A stretch of DNA of 64,000 bases from Candidatus Fermentithermobacillaceae bacterium. Lineage in GTDB: Bacteria; Bacillota; Sulfobacillia; Fermentithermobacillales; DUSS01. The notes under the pieces are model-generated. The model was not told where the DNA came from. It made no database searches and saw nothing but the letters and a program-made list of their open reading frames with translations. Every line of letters begins with the position of its first letter. The first letter of the stretch is position 1. A program made the translations under genes and the position numbers. The stretch spans positions 62,001-126,000 of the forward strand of contig JADBKE010000019.1 in the NCBI GenBank assembly GCA_014896535.1, read 5' to 3'. Shown piece after piece: positions 41,042 through 50,102 of this stretch.

Positions 41042-42391
41042 CTCGTGGCTCTCAGCGCCCCGGTCTGCACATCCGTATCCGCAGGCGGTTGAGCTTCTCG
41101 AAACGTTTCATAGGCGGGCTGGCCTTTGTACAGTCTCTTAAGGATGGACCGGGCGTCCGCAGGAAGGAGTAGACAGGTCACCTTGACCCCCCGGGAATTG
41201 TACTCCTCGTTGAGAACCCTCCCCCGCCGGTAGATCTCGCTCAAAAGATCCGCCCTGGAGTACGGGATTTCGAATGAAAATTCCTCCCTGCCCTCGCCAA
41301 TCAACGAAGCAACCAGTTTGGCCAGCCGATCCAGGCCTTCTCCTGTCAGCGCGGATATGGCTTCCGCAGGCTTGTATCGTTTTACGATAGCAGCAAGATC
41401 GATTTCGGGCGCCTTATCGATCTTATTGAAGCACGTTATGGTGGGCGTATCCGCTTTTCCGAGACTGTCGAGGACCTCCACTACGGTCTTCGCCTGGGCT
41501 TCCCAGGACGGTGAAGACACGTCCACTACGTGTAGGATGAGGTCAGCGTCGAGGGATTCGTCCAGAGTTGAACGGAATGCGGCGACTAAGTGGTGCGGCA
41601 GGTGCGGCTTGGGTCCCTTAAAGCCAGCCGTATCCAGCCAGTGCCACCTTGGGGAGACCAGGTGCCGGCGACCACGGGGGCTGCCCTCGGGTGTCCAGGG
41701 TCGAGAAAAGCTTGTCTTCGACCAACACGTCTCTTCCGGTGAGCTTTTTGAAGAGCGTGGATTTCCCCGCGTTGGTGTAACCGGCCAGAGCTACTACGGG
41801 AATTCCCGCTTTTTTTCTTCTTTCCCTGTACAGGAGCCGCCTGCGGTTCACCGCCTCTATTTCCTTGGAGATGTGGCGTATTCTATCTCGGATGAGACGC
41901 CTTTTCACTTCAAGTTCCTGTTCACCCGGTCCTCTCGTCCCTATGCCACCACCGGTACGGGACATGGATTCGCCTTTTCCTCTGAGCCTCGTGAGCTGGT
42001 GCCTGAGGGATGCGAGCTCAACCTGAAGTTTCGCTTCCCGGGTACGGGCGTGGGATGCGAAAATCTTCAAAATAAGAGCTGTCCTGTCCAACACTTCGAC
42101 CCCCAGGAGGTCCTTGAGGGCCTGCTCTTGCCCGGGCGAAAGATCATCGTTGACCAAGAGCACTTGAGCGTTGAGGGTCTCACACAGGTTTCGGAGCTCC
42201 TCGACCTTACCCGCTCCGAAATAGCTCCACGGGTCGGGCGCTGATTTGGACTGGGTTGCGAAAGCGACCACCTGGATGTCGGCGGTTTCTGCTAGCCGGC
42301 TTAGCTCCTGCATGCCCTCGGCGGTAGCATCATCGCTGCCGCTCTTCAGAGATGCAACGATGCCTCGGGACTTCCTGCTTTCCACGTCCAC
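41038..42391 (-). pseudogene. hflX: ribosome-associated GTPase HflX with a frameshift
   Basis: GTPase that splits stalled or hibernating ribosomes. The N-terminal domain (YFGAGKVEELRNL, GGGIGTRGPGEQELEVKRR) and G1 (ALAGYTNAGKSTLFKKLTG) are in one frame (42391-41618). G3 (LDTAGFKG), HHLVAAFRSTLDESLDADLI and G4 (CFNKIDKAP) are in another (to 41038). The shift lies near the G5 run at 41676-41680, right after STLDTRGQ. A sequencing error in the homopolymer or a real mutation are both possible; otherwise the gene is complete. GTG 42391 has AAGGTGAT upstream. Confidence 0.85.
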
Positions 42392-42546
42392 GCTGGGTTA
42401 TCACCTTCCAGCTTCATTATAGCAAAGGCCGCGGTCGGTACCGCTTACAGCTACTTCGCTCTTCTTACGTAACCCAGGATGACACTTTGCTCATCGTAGG
42501 GGTCATGACTGTCTTGTAGCTCCTGTAATTGTTGGCCGGGCATCCG

Positions 42547-43506
42547 CTACCCTCCGGAAGCCGCCTCCAGTATTTCTTCGGGGCCTATGGTCATCAGTTC
42601 CTGCTTCCCGAAAGTGCCGCGTTTTACAAGCCGCACCGCTTGCCGGCGCATTGCCTTTTCCACGATGTTCCTCACGAGCCGGGCGTTTGAGGGTACCGCT
42701 TCACGAGCGGCTCTTTCTCGCAAAATAGCTCCTAGGACCTCCGCCGCGTCGGAGGTCATGTAATAATCCCGGTCTCTGAACATCGCTCTGGCGATGGCAA
42801 GGAGCTCCTCGACGGTGTAGTCAGGAAACTCGAGCTGGATTGGAAATCTCGACCGAAGACCCGGGTTCATCTGTAAGAACATCTCCATTTCCGCAGGATA
42901 CCCTGCGAGGATGAAGACGGTCTCACGGCCGTGATCCTCCATCGCCTTGACCAGGCAGTCTATACACTCTCTGCCGAAGTCCTTTTCGCCGCCCCTGGCT
43001 AAAGAGTAGGCTTCGTCGATGAACAATATCCCACCGAGGGCCTTCCGAATTTGTTCCCTCGTTTTCTGAGCGGTATGTCCTATATACTCGCCGACGAGGT
43101 CGGCACGCTCGACCTCGACAACGTGCCCGCTTTCGAGGACACCCAGTTCCTTGAATATCCTTCCCATGATCCGGGCAACGGTGGTCTTACCAGTCCCTGG
43201 GTTGCCCTTAAAAACCATATGGAGAATTGGGTTTTCAACCTTGAGACCAGCGCGTTCCCTGTACCTCTGCACCTGACAAAAGGCAGCGACCTCAAATATT
43301 AAATCCTTGACTTGGCGGAGTCCGATGAGACCTTCCAGTTCGCCCATGGCTTTCATTGCGGGTTCCAATCCCCGCCTTCTCAAGGGGACGCTTGTGGTGG
43401 AAGGAGTGAAAGGAATGGAGGACCTCAACGCCGATGGATTATGGTCGCTGGTGACCAACTGGAGAACCGGGCCGGCGGGAGAAATAGGAACGACGTTGCG
43501 TACCAT
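42547..43506 (-). CDS. spoVK: stage V sporulation protein K (AAA ATPase)
   Basis: CbbX-like AAA+ ATPase needed for spore maturation. Seen are LIGLRQVKDLIFEVAAF, Walker A FKGNPGTGKTTVARIMG, Walker B ILFIDEAYSLARGG, a sensor region VFILAGYPAEM and the arginine finger in GLRSRFPIQLEF. ATG 43506, preceded by GGGGGAGGGG, gives 319 aa, close to the 322 aa of B. subtilis; the longer frame to 43704 is not favoured. A perfect TATAAT (minus strand, 43545-43540) lies 34 bp upstream of the start. spoVK between hfq and hflX is the usual Bacillota order. Confidence 0.93.
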   Translation of the reverse strand: MVRNVVPISPAGPVLQLVTSDHNPSALRSSIPFTPSTTSVPLRRRGLEPAMKAMGELEGLIGLRQVKDLIFEVAAFCQVQRYRERAGLKVENPILHMVFKGNPGTGKTTVARIMGRIFKELGVLESGHVVEVERADLVGEYIGHTAQKTREQIRKALGGILFIDEAYSLARGGEKDFGRECIDCLVKAMEDHGRETVFILAGYPAEMEMFLQMNPGLRSRFPIQLEFPDYTVEELLAIARAMFRDRDYYMTSDAAEVLGAILRERAAREAVPSNARLVRNIVEKAMRRQAVRLVKRGTFGKQELMTIGPEEILEAASGG

Positions 43507-43709
43507 GCGACGAACCCCTCCCCCATCCCACTCGCACACATTATACGCACGGAAGGTCCTCGTCGCTTCCATCCAGTCGACTTTCGATGACGCCCTTCCA
43601 GGTGTGCGGCTTCGGTGCGACGGGGGCGGGCTCAAACTGAAAAGGGGCTCGCAGCCCAAACTTGAAGGCCACAAGCCCCTGCCGCTCTGACCGGCTTTTC
43701 TCACGCCGT

Positions 43710-43919
43710 CTACCTGGACCTATCTCCGGTCCAGCCGGTTCGCCCGGTCCTGTCGTCGCGTTCCCTCGTTTCGTCGGGTGTGGCATACCTGTCAGGACTT
43801 CTGTCGAACTCCATCTTGCAACGGTCTGAGCAAAAATAATACGACCGTCCGCGGTATTCCGACCGTCCGGCTGCTCTGTCCTCATTGACGTTCGTTCCGC
43901 AAACCGGGTCTCTAGGCAA
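43710..43919 (-). CDS. YHS-domain protein
   Basis: A 69-aa protein made almost entirely of a YHS domain: RDPVCGTNVNEDRAAGRSEY, then YYFCSDRCKMEFDRSPDRY. The Cys residues probably bind a metal, as in heavy-metal handling proteins with this domain. TTG 43919 has GGGAGGTGA 8 nt upstream. The C-terminus is Arg/Gly-rich (RTGRTGWTGDRSR). No metal transporter is adjacent. Confidence 0.82.
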   Translation of the reverse strand: MPRDPVCGTNVNEDRAAGRSEYRGRSYYFCSDRCKMEFDRSPDRYATPDETRERDDRTGRTGWTGDRSR

Positions 43920-43965
43920 TGGTCTTCACCTCCCAATATCAGGACTGGACGAAGAAAGCTTACCC

Positions 43966-44080
43966 ATTCAGACGGATTTCATCCGGAGTCTCGTATGGTG
44001 CGCGGGCTGAACCGCATCGTGGTGCCCGGCACCGCAGGAATTCAGACGGATTTCATCCGGAGCCTGGTATGGCGCGCGGG
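43966..44080. repeat. 41-bp direct repeat pair, 74-bp pitch
   Basis: Copies at 43966-44006 and 44040-44080 begin ATTCAGACGGATTTCATCCG and differ at about three positions. They lie in the 290-bp gap between hfq and the YHS gene, which has no recognised gene. The unit contains a partial dyad (CGGATTTCATCCG). Confidence 0.88.
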
Positions 44081-44212
44081 TGCTTGACGGTCAGTTCCTT
44101 GTGATCCTTCTCTTCGCGCTGGACCCAGCACTGGGGAACGTGCTATCGGAGACGAAATTCAATTAAACTACGTCGAGGGTTATAACCTTATGAGATGGCC
44201 CTGCTCCGGACT

Positions 44213-44503
44213 TCATTTACCCCTGGTTTCCTCCTCGATTCCTTCCCCAGTTTCTTTCGCAGTTTCTTCCCCATGTTTCGCCAACACCGGTCGTGACGGT
44301 ATCACCGTAGATATCGCGTGCTTGTATACCAGCATCTGGCGTTCGTCGCTTTCCAGCATGACCGTAAAGTTATCGAAGCTCTTGATCGTGCCTTTCAGCT
44401 GAAAGCCGTTTACCAAGAAGATGGTTACGGGAATTCCTTGTTTTCTAATCTCGTTAAGAAAGGCGTCCTGAATAACAGGGGTATTTGCCCCGGACTTGCT
44501 CAA
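44213..44503 (-). CDS. hfq: RNA chaperone Hfq
   Basis: Sm-like hexameric RNA-binding protein. The Sm1 motif is [20 protein letters not shown] with [16 protein letters not shown], and Sm2 is [17 protein letters not shown] 44503 with GGGGGTG upstream gives 96 aa; an extra acidic tail of about 20 residues ([18 protein letters not shown]) follows the core. It sits 23 bp after miaA, as in many bacteria. Confidence 0.95.
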   Translation of the reverse strand: MSKSGANTPVIQDAFLNEIRKQGIPVTIFLVNGFQLKGTIKSFDNFTVMLESDERQMLVYKHAISTVIPSRPVLAKHGEETAKETGEGIEEETRGK

Positions 44504-44526
44504 TCACAGCACCCCCTCACGGGAAT

Positions 44527-45483
44527 CTACGTCTTCCAACCAAGGTTGTCTTCGATGAGCTTCCTGGCCTCGTCTACCACATCCTCCCACGGTTTCCCGC
44601 CACCACACTCAATCCAGACCATGTCCGGTTCCCGGGCGAACCACGTGAACTGGCGCTTGGCAAACCGGGCGGTGTTTCGGCAAATGAGTCTCTTGCACTC
44701 CTCTTCCGTGGTGAGACCGTAAAGAAAGTCCGTGACTTCTCTATACCCTAGTCCAGACATGCTGGGGAGATCTCTCGAGTATCCTTTCTCGAGCAGGTTC
44801 CGTACCTCTTGAACGAACCCTCGCTTGAATTGCTGATGGACTCTGGCTTCTATTCTCTGCCTGAGCTCTTCTCGCGACCAGCGCAATCCCAAAACAAGCG
44901 CGTCGAACGTCGCCTCTTTCGGGGATACCTTTAATCTAAGGGAGATGGGCTTTCCCGTCGCCTTGTAGTATTCAAGAGCTCTTATGATACGTTTCTCATC
45001 GTTGGGGTGGACTCTCTCCGCGGTTTCGGGGTCCACCTGTTTCAGCATGTTGTGAAGGTACTGGGTTCCCTTCTCCCGTGCGACCCTTCGCATCTCCTCT
45101 CTAAATATCGGGTCGGGACCGGCGTCATCCAGCGGGAAACCTCTCAACAGCGCCCTTATATAGAATCCGGTCCCGCCTACTATCATGGGGTACCTCCCTC
45201 TCGCACGGATCTCCTCTATAGCTCGCCGGGAACGCTCCTGAAACTCTCTGACGCTCCATTCTTCATCGGGATCTTTGATATCTATGAGATGATGCGGCAC
45301 GCGCCGGCGCTCATCCGGTGACGGCTTGTCGGTGCCGATGTCCATACCCCTGTAAACCTGCATGGAATCGGCGGAGATGATCTCCACCGGGAATAGCTCA
45401 GCCAAGTCCAGAGCCAGCCGCGACTTCCCGCTGGCCGTTGGACCGGTGATTACAACTATACCTTTCCGAAGTTCCGTGCCCAT
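44527..45483 (-). CDS. miaA: tRNA dimethylallyltransferase
   Basis: Adds the isopentenyl group to A37 of tRNAs reading UNN codons. Seen are the P-loop VITGPTASGKSRLALDL, ISADSMQVYRGMDIGTDKP, HHLIDIKDPDEEWSVREFQ, IVGGTGFYIRALL and the C-terminal RFAKRQFTWFARE. 318 aa is normal. The product is the substrate for MiaB, encoded upstream on the same strand beyond mutS and mutL. Confidence 0.96.
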   Translation of the reverse strand: MGTELRKGIVVITGPTASGKSRLALDLAELFPVEIISADSMQVYRGMDIGTDKPSPDERRRVPHHLIDIKDPDEEWSVREFQERSRRAIEEIRARGRYPMIVGGTGFYIRALLRGFPLDDAGPDPIFREEMRRVAREKGTQYLHNMLKQVDPETAERVHPNDEKRIIRALEYYKATGKPISLRLKVSPKEATFDALVLGLRWSREELRQRIEARVHQQFKRGFVQEVRNLLEKGYSRDLPSMSGLGYREVTDFLYGLTTEEECKRLICRNTARFAKRQFTWFAREPDMVWIECGGGKPWEDVVDEARKLIEDNLGWKT

Positions 45484-45635
45484 GGTTTACAGTTGCGCTG
45501 CGCCTAGCCCGTGCGTTTCGTGTTACAGGTCGTGCGTATCAACTCTTGCCGGCGTAGACATGGCACTTGCAGTTGCGTCTTACCCGCCGTAGTCGGGAGC
45601 TACCTCTGATTAATCCTTAGTCTGTTGGACCGGCG

Positions 45636-47339
45636 CTATCCTCCGCGTCTGAAGAACCGCATCAACTCGTCCCGGGTGATCCTGTACGCCACCGGCCTAC
45701 CGTGAGGGCAGGTGCGTATATCCGGATGAGCGATGAACTGTCTGATAAGCTCCGAAACTTCCTCGGGTTTAAGGTCGTCCCCTGCCCGAACCGACGAATG
45801 ACATGCAGCCACAGCTGCCCTGACCGAAGCGAGGTCTCGGCCGCGGCACCCATCGAGCACTGCTCTGACGTCATCGGGAGCCATAGCCCGGCCCAGCACG
45901 ACAGGAACTCCTGTGACGAGCAAGCTTCTCTCCCCCACAAGCTTTGCCGTAAAACCCACCTGCTCCAGGAAAGGCTCGATTTCCTCATACAAGGAGACCT
46001 TCATCGGGTCGATGGTCACCGTAACTGGCGAAAGCAAAAGCTGCGACGGATGTTCCTCGCGGGCAAGCTCCACATAAGCGAGGGCCTCGTAAAAGGCGTG
46101 CTGATCCACGATTACCAGCGAAGCTGGGCATGAGAACACGACGAACGTGTCCCATAACCGCCCGAGATATTTGTAACCCGCCGGCAGGTCTTGCGAAGAA
46201 ACCGCCTCTGCCCCTTCCAAAGGACTTCCTTCCAATGGAGCGTCTCTTACGTCCTGCTCCTGCTGTGCTTGCAGACTGAGAGGGTACCAGTCCGGGCTCC
46301 ACGTATCCGGTTTGGGTATTTGGTTTGCAAAGAAGTCTTGGCCGGATTGCAGCAGGCCGGCATTGCGCAGGGCAATGGTCATGGCCTCGAGTAACGAAGT
46401 TCTCACCAATGTCTCGTCCTTGAAGCGGACCTCGGTCTTCTGGGGGTGGACATTGACATCGACGCTTCCGGGTGGAAGGCTGATGTCCACCACAGCGAAA
46501 GGATGCTCTCCTTCTCTCAAAAGACCCGAATATGCTTGGTCCAGTGTCCAGAAAAAGAGCGGGCTTCTAACAGGCCTTTTTCCCACCGAAAAAAACTCGC
46601 AGGACCTGTCCCGCCGCGATAGGCGAGGAAGTCCCAGAAAACCGTATATCTCGATGCCTCCGGAGCTGTGCTGGACGGGAATCAGTTCACCTGCTGTTTC
46701 GGGGCCGAACAGGTTGGCCAGGGCGCTCCAAAGACCGCGACCGTCCGTTTCGAGGATGCGTCTCTTGCCGGAAAAAAGCGTAAAGGCGATGTCGGGCCAG
46801 GCCAGAGCTAATCGGGTCACCGTTTCCGAAATGAGTTCCAGCTCCCTCGCCTTCGACTTCATGAATTTGAGTCGCGCTGGGACGTTGAAAAACAGATCTT
46901 CTACGGTGACGGTGGTGCCCGGGGGACCTCCCCAGTCCACGATGGAAGTCACCTGCCCACCCTGACAGCGAAGGAGGGACCCGACTTCGTCCTCCGGGCG
47001 CCTTGTAGCGATGGTGAGCTTCGATACGGCAGCGATGGACGGGAGAGCTTCACCCCGAAAACCCAGGGTTCTCACGTCCTCCAAGTCGGAAACGTCGCTC
47101 AACTTGGATGTGGCGTATCTTTCCAGGGCCATCGGAAGGTCTTCCCTGCTCATCCCGACACCGTCATCGGAGACCTTGATGAGTTCGAGCCCGCCGCCTT
47201 CTACGAGTACGGTGACCCGCCTGGCGCCCGCATCGATGGCGTTTTCCACTAGTTCCTTCACGCAGGAAGCCGGTCGTTCGACCACCTCTCCCGCGGCGAT
47301 TTTCGACGCCAGGGTTGGGTCCAGACGACGAATGGTCAT
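45636..47339 (-). CDS. mutL: DNA mismatch repair protein MutL
   Basis: GHKL ATPase with a C-terminal endonuclease domain. N-terminal motifs are IAAGEVVERPASCVKELVEN, DAGARRVTV, DDGVGM and TLGFRGEALPSIAAVS. The C-terminal metal-binding motif DQHA-(X)2-E-(X)4-E is present as DQHAFYEALAYVE, with CHSSVRAGD and CPHGRPVAYRI near the end, so strand nicking activity is expected. The start overlaps the mutS stop by 4 bp. 567 aa is slightly short because the linker is short. Confidence 0.96.
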   Translation of the reverse strand: MTIRRLDPTLASKIAAGEVVERPASCVKELVENAIDAGARRVTVLVEGGGLELIKVSDDGVGMSREDLPMALERYATSKLSDVSDLEDVRTLGFRGEALPSIAAVSKLTIATRRPEDEVGSLLRCQGGQVTSIVDWGGPPGTTVTVEDLFFNVPARLKFMKSKARELELISETVTRLALAWPDIAFTLFSGKRRILETDGRGLWSALANLFGPETAGELIPVQHSSGGIEIYGFLGLPRLSRRDRSCEFFSVGKRPVRSPLFFWTLDQAYSGLLREGEHPFAVVDISLPPGSVDVNVHPQKTEVRFKDETLVRTSLLEAMTIALRNAGLLQSGQDFFANQIPKPDTWSPDWYPLSLQAQQEQDVRDAPLEGSPLEGAEAVSSQDLPAGYKYLGRLWDTFVVFSCPASLVIVDQHAFYEALAYVELAREEHPSQLLLSPVTVTIDPMKVSLYEEIEPFLEQVGFTAKLVGERSLLVTGVPVVLGRAMAPDDVRAVLDGCRGRDLASVRAAVAACHSSVRAGDDLKPEEVSELIRQFIAHPDIRTCPHGRPVAYRITRDELMRFFRRGG

Positions 47340-50032
47340 CCGCCCTTCACCTTCTTCGTGAGTTCGACCAGCTTCTCAAGAGCCTGCAAGGGGGTCATGT
47401 TGAGGGGGTCGAGTTCTTTAAGATCTCTTATGACCTCTTCTGCCAGGGGATCCGGTGCTGGCGGCGTTTTGGACGCTTCGAAAGGGAGAGTTTGAGTCGG
47501 AGCCGCATTTGATTCGGGGAGAAGAGCTGCATCTCTCAAAGCCCAAGCTCCCAGGATACTTTGGCCCGAGCCCGAAGCTCGCCTCGCTTCTCTCCCGAGC
47601 CCCGATAGTATCTCTCTGGCTCTTGCGACCACGCTCTCGGGCAAGCCGGCCATCCGGGCGACCTCGACCCCGAAGCTGCCCGAAGCTGGCCCGGGAACGA
47701 TTCTGTGAAGGAAAGTGAGCTCGTTGCCCTGGCGTTTTACGAGCACACTCACGTTTTTCACGCCCCTGTAAAGCTCCTCCAGGAGCGTGAGCTCGCGATA
47801 ATGGGTTGCCACGAGCGCTTTTGCCCCGCAAGTCCTGGAGTTCAATATGTACTCGATCACGGCCCAGGCTACCGCCAGGCCATCAAAGGTACTGGTACCC
47901 CTTCCGATTTCGTCGAGGACGATGAGGCTTCTCCGGGTGGCGCGGGCGAGGATCCTCGATACCTGGGACATCTCCACCATGAACGTGGATTGTCCCATCA
48001 CCAAATCATCGTAAGCGCCCACCCTGGCAAATATCCGGTCCACCGGAGAAATCACCGCGCTCTCTGCGGGCACGAACGACCCCGCCTGAGCCATCAGTAC
48101 CAGCAGCGCCGCCTGCCGGCAGAAAGTCGATTTTCCCCCCATGTTGGGACCGGTGATGACGAGCACCCTCCGGTTATCGTTCAGAAGGAGGTCGTTGGGA
48201 ACGAATTGCCCAGGGCCAAGGGTCTTCTCCAGCACGGGATGCCTCCCGGCCTTTATGTCTATGGTTCCGTCTTCCGAAAGGACCGGCCTCACATAGCCGT
48301 TTCTCGCGGCAACGTGGGCGTAAGTCGCGAGGACGTCGATTTCCGCCAGCGCACGCGCGGTATTTTGTATGCGGCGGCAGGCTTCGAGACATTTATCCCG
48401 TATGCTCAGGAAAATGGAGTACTCCTCTTTAAAGAGTTGGGATTCGGCACCGAGGATCGCAGCCTCTTTCTCTCTGAGTTCTGGCGTGGTGAATCGCTCG
48501 GCGCCTGCCAGCGTTTGTTTACGCACATAATCTGGAGGAACCTGTCCAAGATTGGAGCGGGTCACCTCTATGTAATACCCGAAAACCCTGTTGTAGCCCA
48601 CTTTAAGAGACTTAATGCCCGTCCGCTCCCGCTCTCGCGCTTCAAACTCCAGGACCCACTGCTTGCCTCCGGAAGCCAGATCCCTGAGTTCGTCCACGCT
48701 TTTGGAATAACCGGGCCTGATCAGCCCCCCTTCGGTAAGGGTGGCCGGAGGATCGTCCACCAGAGCCCTGGAAAGCTCCGAGACCAGGTCCGTGACGGGA
48801 TCGATCGTTTCTCGAAGGTCCGCAAGCACGGCTGACCGAGCTTTGGCCAGCGCGTTCTTGACATCGGGTGCAGCTTCGAGGGATTTGCGAAGAGCCACCA
48901 GATCTCTCGCGTTCGCGCTTCCATAAGACACCCTGGCGAGAATACGCTCTATATCTTTTACTTGTTCGAGGGCTTTTCGCACCAGCATTCTCATAGCTGC
49001 GTCGTCCACGAGTTCCTGAACGCCCTCGAGCCTCCTGGCGATCTTCACCGGGTTGGCCAGGGGCCTTTCCAGCCACGACCTGAGCAGTCGAGAGCCCATA
49101 GGAGTGGCGCATTCGTCCAGCACCCACAGGAGCGTTCCCTCAGTTCCGCCCAGAAGCCTTCTGCTGATCTCCAGGTTCCTGCGGGTGAACTCGTCCATTT
49201 CGACGTATTCGTCGTCCTCGAGCCAGCGTGGTTCCTTGAGGTGCCTCAGTTCGATTTTTTGGGTCTCCGAGAGATATTTCAGCAAGCCTCCCAGCGCGGC
49301 GAGGACTGCCGGTTGGGAGAACCACGGCTCCTCGCGTACCCCGGTTCCGTATCTCCTTTCGCATTCCTCCTGCGCCCTCTCGGGCCGAAAGGCCTCGTCC
49401 GGGTAAAAGGAAAGTCCCGCCTGGGGAAGGATAGCTGCGAGCGCCCGGGCCTCCGGACTTTCTTTCTGGCTTTCCGGGACGAGACATTCCTTCGGGCTCA
49501 GTTTTTCGATTTCATCCACGAACGAGGACGCATCCGGAACACCCGGGGTCGTTCGGCCCTTCTTAGAATCTGCCGCCAGTGATGCCACCGTTACGTCGCC
49601 GGTACCCAGGTCGCAACAGGCAAGTCCTACCTCGCTGCCCATTTTCACCACGGAAACCAGGCGCACACTGCCCTTTTCCGGGGCTCCTTCCCAGAACGTC
49701 CCGGGGGTGACGAGTCTCGTCACCTCTCGCCGAACAAGCCCTTTGGCCTGGGCAGGGTCTTCCATCTGATCGCATATGGCTACCCTGTACCCTTTGCTGA
49801 CCAGTTTTTCAAGATACTCGTCGACGGTGTGATAAGGAACCCCGCACATGGGAGCACGTTCGCCTTCGCCGGCATCTCGTCCGGTGAGGACGATCCCCAG
49901 TTCCTTTGACGCTATCTCGGCGTCCTCGTAAAACATCTCGTAAAAGTCGCCGAGGCGAAAGAAAAGGATGGCTCCGGGATACTGAGCCTTGAGGGCCTTA
50001 TACTGTGCCATCATAGGAGTCTCTTTTTTCAA
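47336..50032 (-). CDS. mutS: DNA mismatch recognition protein MutS
   Basis: Recognises base mismatches and recruits MutL. The N-terminal mismatch-binding domain has GAILFFRLGDFYEMFYEDAE with the Phe-x-Glu motif. The ATPase has Walker A VITGPNMGGKSTFCRQAALL, GRGTSTFDGLAVAWAVIEYI and ALVATHYRELT. 898 aa is normal for MutS1. The start is TTG 50032 (MKKETPMMAQYKALK); the ATG pair 18 nt later is an alternative. It lies 71 bp after miaB on the same strand. Confidence 0.96.
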   Translation of the reverse strand: MKKETPMMAQYKALKAQYPGAILFFRLGDFYEMFYEDAEIASKELGIVLTGRDAGEGERAPMCGVPYHTVDEYLEKLVSKGYRVAICDQMEDPAQAKGLVRREVTRLVTPGTFWEGAPEKGSVRLVSVVKMGSEVGLACCDLGTGDVTVASLAADSKKGRTTPGVPDASSFVDEIEKLSPKECLVPESQKESPEARALAAILPQAGLSFYPDEAFRPERAQEECERRYGTGVREEPWFSQPAVLAALGGLLKYLSETQKIELRHLKEPRWLEDDEYVEMDEFTRRNLEISRRLLGGTEGTLLWVLDECATPMGSRLLRSWLERPLANPVKIARRLEGVQELVDDAAMRMLVRKALEQVKDIERILARVSYGSANARDLVALRKSLEAAPDVKNALAKARSAVLADLRETIDPVTDLVSELSRALVDDPPATLTEGGLIRPGYSKSVDELRDLASGGKQWVLEFEARERERTGIKSLKVGYNRVFGYYIEVTRSNLGQVPPDYVRKQTLAGAERFTTPELREKEAAILGAESQLFKEEYSIFLSIRDKCLEACRRIQNTARALAEIDVLATYAHVAARNGYVRPVLSEDGTIDIKAGRHPVLEKTLGPGQFVPNDLLLNDNRRVLVITGPNMGGKSTFCRQAALLVLMAQAGSFVPAESAVISPVDRIFARVGAYDDLVMGQSTFMVEMSQVSRILARATRRSLIVLDEIGRGTSTFDGLAVAWAVIEYILNSRTCGAKALVATHYRELTLLEELYRGVKNVSVLVKRQGNELTFLHRIVPGPASGSFGVEVARMAGLPESVVARAREILSGLGREARRASGSGQSILGAWALRDAALLPESNAAPTQTLPFEASKTPPAPDPLAEEVIRDLKELDPLNMTPLQALEKLVELTKKVKGG

Positions 50033-50102
50033 GGTCCTCTTCCTCCGGTATCCTTTCTCCTCAGCGAAATCGGTCTGTGTTATTGATGTGTTATTGACTC
50101 GA

